A stretch of 64,000 nt of DNA from Solanum dulcamara. Taxonomy: Eukaryota; Streptophyta; Magnoliopsida; Solanales; Solanaceae. The position numbers and the translations under genes are program-made. The notes under the pieces were generated by a model, which was not told the origin of the DNA, made no database searches, and saw only the letters and a program-made list of their open reading frames with translations. Each line of letters begins with the position of its first letter. Within the stretch, counting starts at the first letter, position 1. The stretch covers positions 35,705,286-35,769,285 of the forward strand of contig NC_077245.1 of the NCBI RefSeq assembly GCF_947179165.1, given 5' to 3'. This document shows, piece by piece, positions 22,401-34,900 of the stretch.

Positions 22401-23006
22401 TGTTCAGTTCTAGAACATTAGTTTCATTTTGAGTTCTTGGTTTTTCAAGTTGAGGTTGGGATTTGGGGCTTTGCGCGGGGTGTCCTTGTTTTGATTGTTT
22501 TCATCCTCATATGTTTAGGTAGAGTATGTAACTCCTTAGAGGTTGGTATTGTATGGTTCGATAGGCAATTTTCGAATTGCGTTGAAGGTTTTCGAGATAG
22601 GTAAGGATTGGTAGAACGCCCTTAGTGGCTTGGAGAAAAGGATTTGAAAACAAAAGACAAATACTTGAAATTTTGAGTGAGTTGTATCTGCCATGGTCGT
22701 GTATTACTCAATTCGGTGGTTTTGGTTTATTTTGGTTGTCCTCAATTGAAATCCAGTGTTTTGAGTCAAGTTCGGGCTAAACGAGTGAGAGTTGGAGCCC
22801 AAGAAAGGACTGAAGGAGTTTTTGGAGTTGGAAGTGAAATTGAGGATTTTCTTCTCAGCCTAAATTCTGTGATGGCGTTGTTCAACTCGAGAGGGTGTCT
22901 AAAATTTAGGCAAAGCATGCAGGTCCAAAACCCTCGTCCTTTCGTGCCTCTAGAGAGTGATTGTACTTTTACTTTCGCGGACGAAAGTTCTTTTAGTAGT
23001 GGATAT
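22401..23006 (+). other. Non-pol filler and 3' untranslated part of the Gypsy element
   Basis: About 600 bp replaces RNase H and integrase. From about 22400 to 22850 I recognise nothing; the last 60 bp ('ttcgcggacgaaagttcttt') resembles the usual segment before the polypurine tract in this kind of element. The expected G-run of the tract is degenerate (tagtagtggata, 22995-23005). An open frame from 22677 runs across the LTR boundary and has no family resemblance. Confidence 0.55.
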
Positions 23007-25002
23007 TGTAATGACCCTCAAGGTCATTTTTGGAATTTTTGTAAAATGACCATTTTACCCCTCCCTTTAGATGCCCCGAGTCATTTCTAATTGTTACCGG
23101 GTGTTGATTTTTAGAAAATCCTATGAAAAGTTAAGTCCTTGAAAATTTTGAGTTTCATAAGCTTTAAGTGTTAAAAAGTGGTATTTGGGGTCAATTAGAG
23201 CTACGGGTCTCAGAATGGAATTCCGTCGATTCCAGCAGCTCCGAAATGTCGAAATAGGCTTAGGAGACTTTACAGAATCAGTTTTGGAGCTGTAACGAAG
23301 ATTTGAGGCCTTGAGTTGAGAATTTGAAGAACTTTAAGGCAAGGTTTGACTTTGGTCAACTTTTGGACTTTCGATGCTCGGAATGGAATTTCGACAACTT
23401 CGTTGGATTCAGGAGATGGTTTTTGGTCTAGAAGAAGTGTTGGTTGAATTTTTAGAGGTCCCGAGTCCATTTTGGTATTTTAAAGGCCTAAGTTAGTTTA
23501 GTTGCGACTTTTTAAGTTTTGGGCTAACGAAATCTCGAATTCAAATTCTGATGGTTCCATCAGCTCCGGAATGACCAAATTAGGCTAGTGGCACTGTTGG
23601 AATGACTATCGAGTCAATCGATACGAGTTTGGGGCTATTTGGCACTTTTGACTTTGAAACTTAGCTTATAGTTGACTTTGGTCAACATTCTTGGAAAATG
23701 CGCTCGAATAAAAATTCCGACAGCGCGGTTAGTTCCGGAATGTTGATTTTGGTCTAGAACGACCCTTCGTTCGCTTTTTGAGGCTTCCGGACTAATATCG
23801 AGGCCCGTTGTGAAATATGACTTAAAATGACTCTTGGATGTGGGACCCACTTTTTATTATAATAACCTCGTATGAGAATTCTGAATGCGCCATTGAGTCC
23901 GAAATATCGAATTTAGTAGGGTAGCATATCTGGTTTATTTTTATCGGATTCCGAACGAATTCCGAGGGTCCATTCGGAGACTTTAAATAATAGAAAATCA
24001 GAAAAATCTGGTGCAATAGTGCAGATTTTTGCACCAGATTTTCAGATTTTTCTCCTCAACTTTGAACCCTCATTTCTTGAGTTCTAGAGCTCCAAATTAG
24101 GTGATTCAAAAGGCAAAATTGTGAGGGTTTTCGTGGAGAACGCATTGGAGAGATTGAAAACTAATTTGGAGCATTCGATTCAGGTAAAAATCGTGATATT
24201 ATTTGCAGCAGTGTCCATTTCCGGAATGGATTTTTGAAGAACTTTGACAAGTTATTTCTTGACCAATATAAATCCGATTTGGGCGATTCCAGAGGCTATC
24301 TTGCGTGGAAATTTAAGGAGAACATCGTGGAAGTTTCAGAATCTGTTTTTGGCACGTCGTTCGAGGTAATAAATTGATTTTTAGCTGCAGATTTAGTGAT
24401 TTTCGGAATAAAATTTTATTGAATTTTGAAAGAGTGTATCTTGGTCAATATAACTCCGTTTTGAGTGATTTTTGAGGCTAGATTGTGGGGGTTTTCGCAA
24501 GGATCATCATAGTGCAATTTGTTTGGGTTGAAAGAGTCTCGTATTTCCAGAATTTACTGATTTTGATGCTGCCATTTTTAGTCCTTTAGTCCGAATTTAT
24601 GAGTTTTGGTTGTTTGATCATCTTGCGTAATTTCCCACCCTGAATTGTGTTATAAATCTGATTTGTGAGCTTGGGGTGACGTTTAGAACCTGTTTTAAGG
24701 GTCAAATCCAGAATTTCGTATGTGGGCCCCACAATTCCCGTTTTCGACCCAAAAATTGGTCCATTTCCAAAAATTATGAAATTAGTGTCTAAACGACCGT
24801 ATCGACGTTGTGGTTCTATTTTTGACAGTTTGGCAGCGTTACGAGGTCGTTCGAAAGGAAAAAGCTCCAGCACAGTGATTTGAAGCTCGCGTGTTTAGCC
24901 TACAGGTAGGCTACGGTTTACCTTTCTTTAGATTGAGTTGGAATGTGTGAAAGCATGTTGAAATAGTTGGGATTTTGGTTGGGTAGTTTAATTGTATATC
25001 TC

Positions 25003-25431
25003 AGGTGTTAGAAATCATGTTTTAGGCTTGTTATCGGGTTTTTCGGGTATTTAGAAGTAGATGTATCTTGTCGTTATTTGTTAGTATTATAAGGAGAGTT
25101 GAATGAGCATGTTGTTGATACTGTGGAGTATGTTGGCCTTAGTATAGGTGTTAGAAATTATGCTTTAGGCTTGTTATCAGGTTTTTCACGTATTTAGAAG
25201 CATGTGTATCTTATCGTTATTTGTTAGTATTATAAGGAGAGTTGAATGAGCATGTTGTTGATACTGTGGAGTATGTTGGCCTTAGTATAGGTGTTAGAAA
25301 TCATGCTTTAGGCTTGTTATTAGGTTTTTCAGGTATTTAGAAGCATGTGTATCTTATCGTTATTTGTTAGTATTATAAGGAGAGTTGAATGAGCATGTTA
25401 TTGATACTGTGGAGTATGTTGGCCTTAGTAT
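25003..25431 (+). repeat. 143-bp tandem repeat, 3 copies (3' LTR)
   Basis: Same array as 17427-17855, shifted by 7,576 bp. Confidence 0.9.
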
Positions 25432-25746
25432 AGGATGTAAACTTTCTTTATATGCCCGGCATCGCTCCGGTGGACTTAGATCCCTGTAGAATGGTGTAGC
25501 GGGCTAGTGCCTAGTAGTTGGCCTTAGCTAGGCGATACCCTTGCTCTTAATAACACTCCCACCCATAACTCGGTATAGTCATAACTTTTGAGATGCGTTG
25601 GCAATACTAGAATTTATGATCGTTTGGCTTCGGCTCTGGTTCAAGTTTTGGCGGCATACCAGTTGACACATTGTGGAGGAAATTATCGGTACGGTTGTTG
25701 ATTAGTTGGAAAGGATATATTCGAAACCATGGGATAAATTATCTAT

Positions 25747-26061
25747 GAGCATCTGGGTACCCAGTCCCGGCCTCCGTTTTGAATTATCGGGGAGCATCCG
25801 GGTACTCAGTCCCGGCCTCCGCCGACTTGCTAGTATGACGAGCATCCGGGTATCCAGTCCTGGCCTCGATCATACCGATGTATTACGGTGAGCATCCGGG
25901 TATACAGTCCCGGCCTCGACCGCACCGATGTATTACGGCAAGCATCCGGGTATCCAGTCCCGCACTTATGTATTATGGCAAGCATCCGGGTACCTAGTCC
26001 CGGCCTTGGCCACTTTGAATATTCGGGCGAGCCTCTGGGTCCCAGTCCCGGCCTCGACCCC
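25747..26061 (+). repeat. ~40-51-bp tandem repeat array (3' LTR)
   Basis: Same array as 18171-18485, shifted by 7,576 bp. Confidence 0.9.
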
Positions 26062-26880
26062 TAAGTCACCCCTAGATCGATTGACTCTTGGAGATTCTGG
26101 GTTTTGGAAATGATACAGTACTTCGGTTCCTGACATCGCATATTCTTGGTTCCTAGCCTTGGTAGTTGTAGCTATTCTGTGTACTCGGCGAACTTATGGG
26201 GGTTCGTTCGGGTTTTTATTTAACTTGCGTACGGGTTTCCCGGCTGGGCTTATGGGGGCCCAGTTGGGTATAGTTAGCTGTAGCTCTCGTAGATAGTACT
26301 CTTTTCACTTTAGATGCTTATGTTGATTCCTATTTAGGCTTATTCCTCTTTTTCATATTGTTTTCACCTTTTCTGCCCAGTCGGCCTATGATGCCTATTG
26401 GGTACCTGTTGTCTTGGTACTCATACTACACTCTGCATCTACTTTCGTGATGCAGGACCGAGCACCAGCTACTGTCACGAATAGATCGATCTTGTTGTAG
26501 TCAGATTCGGAGACTAGGGTGATAACTTGGCGTTTTTGGATCACTTCTGTCTCCTTCAGAATGGATGGCCCATCTTTTGCCTTCTGAGACTAGCCAGTTG
26601 TTTTATATCTTTTTGGTCCACTTTCGGGACTTGTACTCATCTTTTATTTTGTAGCAGCTCTGTACTTGTGACTTCCAGGTTCTGGGAGGGATCTTTAGTT
26701 GTTTAAAACATGTTTTGGTTTACTTCCGCTTATTCATTCTGTTTACTTTTATAATTCAATGCTCTTATATAGTTTTTGCCTTCAAACACATTACTTGAAG
26801 TTCTGGGTTGACGGGTTGGCTTAACTACTAGAGGGTTATAGTAGGTGCCATCATGACCTGATGAAAAGTGGGTCGAGACA

Positions 26881-26885
26881 GATCT
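26881..26885. repeat. Target site duplication, right (GATCT)
   Basis: Right-hand copy of the pair described at 15426. Confidence 0.9.
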
Positions 26886-27382
26886 ACACTTTTCAAATCA
26901 TATACCGGGATGTTAGGAATATTCAGTTAAAATTTCATCCCAACACAATGGTCAATGAACTGAAACAGGTGTCTGGCCCGAGAGAAATACTGCAACAAAA
27001 GAATCCCTTTTCTTCTCTCTTTTTTTCTTGGTGAAAGTTCTCTCAAAAATCACTCTTATGTGCTAATGTCCTTCAAAGACAAATAACAATGATCATAAAA
27101 TAATTTGTTCAAGCTATCGTATTTATAGATAATGAGTGGTGCTTTCTCTTAAAGACAAAACCAAGTCCAAATTCTATTCTAATTAAGTTTGGAAACCAAA
27201 AAAGAATTATGATTAGGGAACTCCTCCTATAGTGAAGGGAACAAATGGATCCTCAAGTGAAAAAACTTTCGACAAGCTTCATGCCTGCTGAAGTTCTACG
27301 ATACTCATGCTTATTAGCAAAATCCACTCCAGGGCACATCCCAACATAACCCGGTTCCTTATGTTCATCTAAACATTAAAGT
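26886..27382. other. Right flank of the Gypsy insertion, no gene
   Basis: This is the continuation of the pre-insertion sequence broken at 15430. On the minus strand it holds a TATA-like 'tctataaatacg' near 27118-27130, which would suit the upstream part of the interrupted LTR-like sequence at 15147-15430. That link is inference. No coding potential is seen. Confidence 0.4.
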
Positions 27383-27444
27383 CACTACTAAAAGAACTGA
27401 ATTTAGTAACAGACAAATTTTATAACTAAACAACAAAATAAATA

Positions 27445-27476
<32 letters not shown>

Positions 27477-27589
27477 CAACAACAAAATTCGTTGCTAATT
27501 CTACTTAACGATAGATTTTTGTAAGCTACGATCAAAATAGGCGGACTAGGGACGAAGTTCATAGTTAAATGTAGTGTTTTTTAGTAGTG
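27383..27589. mobile_element. 207-bp CACTA-type MITE
   Basis: The ends are CACTACTAAAAGAAC and, inverted, CACTACTAAAAAACAC. Both sides are flanked by AGT (27380-27382 and 27590-27592), the 3-bp duplication expected of En/Spm (CACTA) transposase. The interior has an AAT/A-rich simple repeat at about 27437-27485 and no gene. It is non-autonomous. Its ends differ from those of the large CACTA at 50912, so it is another family. Confidence 0.82.
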
Positions 27590-27592
27590 AGT

Positions 27593-28856
27593 AAAGAACT
27601 CACAATTATTGTAAAAAACCTCCCTAATCAAGGTAATAAAAACTACGATGTGTAGGATTTTTAACCAAACATTCACTAGCTGAAAGAGCAATTTCGTATT
27701 ACAACTCAATAATTTAAAGGACTAACAGTAGTACCTCAACTCCTATAGTTTACTAAAATTGTAATACTATTTCAAAGATGATAAACTTCATCTTTGATAC
27801 AGCTCACTCGACCACACAACTTCAAACACACAACATATTATCCCACCTTAAATAAACTCCTACTACATACCTAAAAACAACAACAATCTACATACTAAAA
27901 CTAGTTAAAGGCTTGTCGCTCTGTTTTTTCTATTAACTTATTCATCTATTGCCTTTGAGAGAATTCAGATTCTATATTGAAATAGTTGCATTGCTCTATG
28001 CCACATCTCTTACTTTGATACACTACATCACAGTCTATGGTTCAGAAAGGACTTTTTTTGTATAACTCAACTTCCATAAAGAAACTGAGTTTGTTACTCT
28101 TTTCCTTATTTTATGCATCCTATTAGACTTGATTTCTTTTTTGATTGATTTGATTTTTCCTATATACATCAGTTTGTCAACTCTTCCATACGTAGGGTTG
28201 TTCATACCTTGTTTGATATATATTTAGTTTTTTCGTGTAACAACAACACAAAGGTAAACTGTGAACCTGGTTTATGTTTCATGATCCGAGTAACATATCA
28301 ACCTAGTTTACTTTATCAATCATAAAAACTACATATTTGATAACACTCACTTTTCTACAATTTCCCCTTAATTGATAATGACAAATCATGCAAGTGTATG
28401 ACTGACTAATTGACTGGTTACCTTCTTCCTTTTCGCATCTTCAAATGCATAAAAATAAAATAATTCAGAGAATTATTAGAGTAAAAATCAAGAAACTCTA
28501 GCAGGGACAACTGAGAAAACACTACCTAATGCACATAACTTTCAGACATTAATTAATATGAGAATATTAACCATCTACATTCATAAATCAAAGATAAATC
28601 ATAGAGAAAGTAGTAATTTGCATTCCCATATACCTAATTAAATCTTATGGGCTGAAAAACAAAACCTAAGTAAATCAAAGTCAGTTCAATTGTTTCACCA
28701 TAAAAAAAACAACTTATTAAGAAATTATGACCGAACATGGAGGAGGTTAGGCAAATGCATAACAAAGGATAGGATAGGCCTAAAAGGGCAACAAGAGGGA
28801 GTAGTATATCGTTAAACCATAAGTAGTTGTTGTGCGCAAGGTACTTCTCATGCATC
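27593..28856. other. Intergenic, nothing recognised
   Basis: AT-rich sequence without a convincing gene or repeat boundary. Short open frames here lack any family motif. Confidence 0.5.
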
Positions 28857-28861
28857 TACTC
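28857..28861. repeat. Target site duplication (TACTC), left
   Basis: tactc precedes TGTCACGACC; its partner is at 38806-38810. Confidence 0.85.
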
Positions 28862-31800
28862 TGTCACGACCCAACCCCATAGGCCGCGACTGGGGTCCGA
28901 CCTAGACGCCCGCATATCTATTTATCAGTTGTGGTCAAGTCGAATTATAGACACGTAATGCATATACATCAAGTGTAGTCAAACTGGACTACAAACAACA
29001 TGATATATACATGAAAACCCCCATGGGTCATAACATTTCATATATTTGTAGCCTTTTTCATTTGTATCATAACATGAAAGGGCACACAAGCCTACAAGGC
29101 TGCCATAACACATGCTTGTATAATACATCATGTAGACCCAGCTGAATCAAACTTACACATACCACCCATATATACATGTTTGCAGACCTCTAAAAATATT
29201 AATAACAACATCTGGCGGGACAGGGCCCCCGCCGTAACCCTGAATAAACAGAAACAATTATATAAGCCAGTGGCCAGGGCCAAAAACTAGGCTTTGATAC
29301 AGTGGAGCCTCTTCTAGCTAAGCTGACGGACTCCCAAAACCTGTATCTGTATCTGCGGGCATGAAATGAAGCCCCTCTCCCCCTAAAAGAGGAGGTCAGT
29401 ATAGAAAATGTACCGAGTGTATAAATCATTGACTGTAATAAGTAAAGTCATTACCAGAGTAGAATTTGCAAAAATGAGCAAAGTATCTAGAAATATCAAA
29501 ATGCTTATCATAACCACAGATAAGGTATGCAGAAAAATATATGCCATATTCGGCCCCATTAAGTGACTCAGAGAACAAATTATGGTCGCCGCCCCATTAT
29601 CGGTGCCACAGCACATCATAACTCTAGAGTAGGGAATATCTCCGTAACAGATCATATCATAACGGATGGTTATATCAGATCATATCATATCATATGTGTA
29701 CATGAAACATCATAACTCCACAAATCCCATGTACAGGCCGTACCTGCTCCCTCATGTCGGGTCATGGCAAACAATGTAGAGAAGTATGCATGATACCAAA
29801 TCCTGGCTTGGGCTAAGTGAAGGAAATATTGAGGCATCCACGAGTGGAGTAGTGAGAAACTATATGCAATTTAAATCATATTTGAGACTCGATGGAATAA
29901 TCAAAATGATCTATCATTCAAAATCAAGACAAGATTCATATCAAGTACCTTTTTAAAGTTACTATGGGTTATATCAAAATAGAACTTTTGGGAATCATAG
30001 ACACATATCAAGGCATAACAAATATCTTTTGGAAAATCAAGAAGTTGGTCATCCTAGCGGCTCTATGAATAGGAACTTCCTTGGAATCATATAAAAGTCA
30101 TACACTTGCGTCATAAAAACCATGTCAACAAGGAAGATTAGCTTTACATATTTGTGCCCAACACATGCCAAGATATAGAATAAGCTTAATACACTTATGC
30201 TGAAGACATGCCAGAAAAAAGTCTAAGCCTTACATACTTATGCCAAAAATATGCCAAAAGAAGAAAACGTTAGCTTTACATACCTCTTACGGATTACTCT
30301 TAATGCGTTTGCCCCATCATCACTTGAACCTATTTAACATGAAAGCAATACGACCATCAAAAACCCTCGACTTTCTAGAGCCTTAAGTTACATACGAGTA
30401 TTCATTCATAGAACTCATCTCCTCATTCGCCTTCTCGACTAGTTCCTTAGTTAGTTAAGTAGTTAACGGAAATCGGGCAGCACCTCCCCTATAACATGCT
30501 CTATCCAAATTTTTAATTAGATCCCTAATCACTACATCCAACCAACAACAACAATTTTCAACTAATATACAACTAAAACATGGAAACATTACACAACATA
30601 AGCTCCAAACAACTTGCTGAAAATTACGCTACCAAAATAGGGTTTCTAGTCTTTGTTTCGCAAAACCTTTAATTATACGAAATGAGGAGTAGTGTGGCTG
30701 AAACCAGAAGCACCCACACCCATTTTAGAATAAATTTAGGCCATTAAACACACCCCCACACACCTTAAGATGCACACCACAAGCACAACACTTTACTTTG
30801 AGGATAATTCAACTATAATGACTCCAATTTAGATGTCTTCAATGTCAAGCATTTTTATGACATTTTCACATTTACAGCCACCTATAGGTCGTATAACACA
30901 CTCCATAACAACACCATAAAGTCTAAATTGAAAGGAGAAACCTTACCTTACCTGAAATTTGCCAAAACTCGCCAAAACTGCACCTCGGAAACTTCTTGAT
31001 GTGCTGAAATGGGGCGGACTGTTTGTGTCACTTCTCCGCTGCCCCAAATTAGAATTTTATGTTATAAAACATCATTATATAACCCTGGTATACCTTAAAT
31101 AATTAATTCATAGAACAAAACTCGGAGGCTTACCTTGGCAGTCCCAAACCCGTAACTCCCTCTTCTTGCCCTCCAACATTTTTCTCTTCAAGTTTCTAAG
31201 TGTAGGGCTGAAGAAATGAATCCGTATACATTGTAAGATACATATATACCTACCCACGTGATTAATGAACACCGTACGTAATTAATTCACAGAGAGAAAC
31301 TTGGAAACTTACCTTAGTTTCCGCTAAACCATGGTTGCCCTCCTTTCTTCTCTATGTTTTTCTCTCTTAGTTTTTAGGCTCCCTTTTCTTTTATTGGCTG
31401 AAGTTTTGGATAAGAAATGAGGTACTTAGTTACAATACATACTTATATATATTGTCTTAGTAGGTGATATGTGTCATCCCCATAGGGTGACACGTGTCCA
31501 ACCCTTATTGGACCAATATAATCATGCAACCAATTAGGGTCTAGCACGTATCCTTAGTGGGTCCCACCCCCAAGTAGGTGGGTCACCTTATGCCACGTGT
31601 CACTTTACTAGGATTCCACGTTGCACCTCTTCTTGCTGCCATGTGTCATCTTCTCCTCTTCCCTGTGGGTTCATAATCTCTTCTTATTTTAAGAACCCGT
31701 ATAATCCTTACTATGTAAGCTTGGTATATACTCAAGTATCCTAGGTATGCAAGAATTCGAAGTTAGTAGCTTACGTAGGTGATTCGAGTCCCACGACTCC

Positions 31801-31979
31801 TTACTTGGCCTCCAACTGCCTTAAGATTCTTATAATTGTATTTCCAACCTTCCCTACCTTGGGGTATCGCATTCTTCTTTAATTAAAGTTGTTGGATAGA
31901 GTAGTAGATTATCTGACTCACTTGATAACTTCTAAGAAGATTAAGAGACACTCCGATCTCAATAGTGTGGGGAGTAACA
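28862..31979 (-). repeat. 3' LTR of minus-strand Gypsy
   Basis: In plus orientation it begins TGTCACGACCCAACCCC and ends GGGGAGTAACA. It is 3,118 bp and aligns along its length to 35609-38770. Confidence 0.88.
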
Positions 31980-31992
31980 TCCTTCCCCCCTT
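31980..31992 (-). other. Polypurine tract (minus strand)
   Basis: On the minus strand it is aaggggggaagga, directly before the LTR start TGTTACTCCCC. Confidence 0.8.
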
Positions 31993-34900
31993 GAGAACAT
32001 TCATCCTCAAATATTAACTTGTCTTATAGGGTCTTATGAGGATTTTGGGGGTTCTGTATAACCGTCATATCCTAATCCATTTAGGAGGTTAGATTACCTT
32101 TGTGTATAGTGAACAAGTACATATATCTTCTCTTCATCTTCTTTTTGACTTCCAAGGTCATCCTCTTTCTAGTTTTTGTTTTGTCATAATACCTTGATGG
32201 AAGTCACGTCCTAGTTCGCAACCTTCTAATTTGCTGACCCAAGGCGATTATAGGTTGTTCCTCGTAGGATTTTATTCTGTGTGTATCATCTATGGGACAT
32301 ACTCTAGATGGATTACCAGTACATTTGTGAAGTATTCATATTAGACGTACTAGGCGTATAGTTTCACAATAAGGTAGTAAGTTTAATTTATAGGCAACTT
32401 GTCTATCTTACGAGCAACTTGATAGGGTCTAATGTACTTTGGGAAAAGTTTTATTTTCTTGCCGAATATTATTACTCCCTTCCTAGGTGATTCTGTTACA
32501 AACACCTAATCATCAATTTGAAATCTGAATATCAATGTCGATTATCTGCATATCATTTCTACTGACTCTGGGCTGCTAATTAATAGCTTGCTCAACTATG
32601 TCGGGGCCTTTTAGTCTTTGACCCAATAGGGGCACTTACACACTCTACCATACAACATCTTGTAGGGGGTCATTTGGATACTGGAATGGTAGCCATTTTT
32701 GCAGGCAGACGCAATAAGTGTTAGACGATCATCCCAACTACTCTTAAAGCCAACCATATAGGCTCGTAATATAGCTTCTAGCATTTGATAGTATGCTCAG
32801 TCTGTTTAGCAGCTCGAGGGAAAAATGTGGTACTAAGACCTACCTGTGTTCCCGATCTCTTCTTGGTCTTGTCTCCAGACGTTAATAATTTAGGAATCCT
32901 TAGCCTCATATAATCCTTCTTGATTCCTTTCAAGACTTTAACTGGCACTCTACGTTTTGGGTTTTGTTTTTCTAGCCTTAGAGTTGGTTACTGAATAATG
33001 GTGAAGTCCCTTCATATAATGTATCTCATAGTCATTCTGTGTCCTGTCTATCATTACCTGGTATAATTCTGAAGGAATTTGGCATATAAGTCTGCCATCT
33101 TTTGGTAACCCGTTAGTTCTGTTCTTCTTGGTTAAATCATGTCATAATTTTCCTTTCCCAGCTTGTCCCAGCTTGTAACACTTTAAATATGTTATCTCGT
33201 GTCATCCTTTACCCTTACGAGAATGCAAGAAGGTGCTCAACCTAACTTGAGAAATATCTTAGCGTCATCTCACTAGGTCTCATATGTTACCTTGCCGTTT
33301 ACTCCCTTATCCTACAATCGATATCGGGGTAGATATTTGGTCCAATCATGGCCATGTCTTACTTTACCCATAGTACTAATTCCATCTCAGTAGTTTGGCT
33401 TAACATATCTTCATATCTCTTGGTAGAGTATCCAAAATATCACAACTGCATTGTCATTATTGAATCCCTCTTCCTTTTATCATGTACTTACTCACTTAGC
33501 CTGATGCTTATATATACCCACCCGTAGGTTACACAACCATTCGGATGCAACTTATATGAGGTAGATGTAGTCTTTCCGTCTCCTTGTTCATTCTACTGTA
33601 CCCATCTAACTTACATTGGAGTTTGTCTGTCCCATCTTATTATACTTCTTTCTTCTCCCTTATTCACTTTTTCCTCTTCTCATCTCCTATCATAGGAGGT
33701 TTCCTATCCCTTTTCCTTGGTTATTTATCTACCGCAACATTATTTGCGACCAACTCTATAGCCATCATTTTGGCTTTTGGTCTAGCATGATGTCTATCCA
33801 ATTATGGGTGACTTTCCCAACTTGGTTTAGCAAGGGATCTCATTAAAGTTTAAACATCCATCATAAATATGTTTCTATCTTAATTTCCTCCACCTTACCC
33901 TTGCAATTTTCTCATTGGCTTCCCCCCTTTAGAGGGTACTTATACTTTAATCTGCTTATACCTTGCTCTATGTCTCTATGTGCAGTCTCAATTCCATCCA
34001 ATCTTCGTCCCTAATTTACTTGGTCCTGTATCACATCCCCATTTTTCTATATATTTTTTTCAATATGATTATCCATGTACGGAACCTTATCTAAATCACG
34101 AGGCGACAGGTGCCTTCCCATACATAAGGTGATATCTCACCTACTAATCTATACTTGACTAATGTGACCCAGGAAACAACTTATCCAAGGCCACCTTCTA
34201 CTTTTCTTTATGAAAGGTTAATATCCACTGGTAGTCGTTGTAAATTTTAATTAGGCAATAATTGTACTCCGACAATGATTGTTCAAGGGTCTTTTGAAGT
34301 AATAGCTTTACCCCAACCTATATTCTTTGTTCCTCGGGATGAATGTAGGTTGTATCATGTATTTCTTAAATTTGCCATCTTTATCTCTTAAGGGTTTCAT
34401 TATTTTCGGGGCGATGTTATGTACACGCGTCATTCATTTATACCTTATGCCCCTTGTCCTTACTTTGTACCCAACACAAGATTTCAACTTATTCATCCCC
34501 TACCGAGTGTGCCTTACTAGCGGTCTTAATTTATCCTCGTATTGTTATACCACACCTTTACATTCGTACTCATATTCAGTTCATGGCATCTCTTTGGGGT
34601 GCTTTTGTTAGCATTTCTTCCCCCCGTTAGTTAGTGGAGAACTAATAAACTGTTATCATAAATCTTCTGAGTTTATCCTCGCGTTATGATCAACTTATCT
34701 AACTTTCAACTAAGAGTTGGGGGCTTCATACTTTTCAAGAAAAGTAAAACTCAATTGATGGACATCTTACCCTTCAACCTGAGCTTTTTTTCCTTCTTTT
34801 CTATCTTACTACACAAATACGGCAGGAGGTACCATAGTCTGAACTTTAATGCTCAGATAGGCTTTTGTTTCTCCGAAATAAAATTCTCCAAGTAAAAATG

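Larger units (their letters stand above)
15431..26880 (+). mobile_element. Complete Ty3/Gypsy element with 3.9-kb LTRs, defective pol
   Basis: LTRs at 15431-19304 and 23007-26880 are the same length and align at a constant offset of 7,576 with only about three substitutions noticed by eye (near 17323, 19008 and 19300). Flanking 5-bp duplications are GATCT on both sides. The internal region is only 3.7 kb and encodes gag, protease and a partial RT, all with stops or frameshifts; RNase H and integrase are missing. It is therefore a young insertion of a non-autonomous element. Clade is probably chromovirus, but the integrase and chromodomain that would prove it are absent. Confidence 0.93.
23007..26880 (+). 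repeat. 3' LTR (3,874 bp)
   Basis: Near-identical copy of the 5' LTR; the final pentamer is GAGACA instead of GTGACA. Tandem arrays are at 25003-25431 and 25747-26061. Confidence 0.95.

Noticed and set aside
29199..29655. Membrane-like minus-strand frames at 29199-29655 and 35946-36383
   Set aside because: Two related short frames at equivalent LTR positions, i.e. LTR sequence, not genes.
33584..34611. Hydrophobic plus-strand frames in 33584-34611
   Set aside because: T-rich antisense of a decayed Gypsy interior gives Phe/Leu/Ser-rich translations by composition alone.
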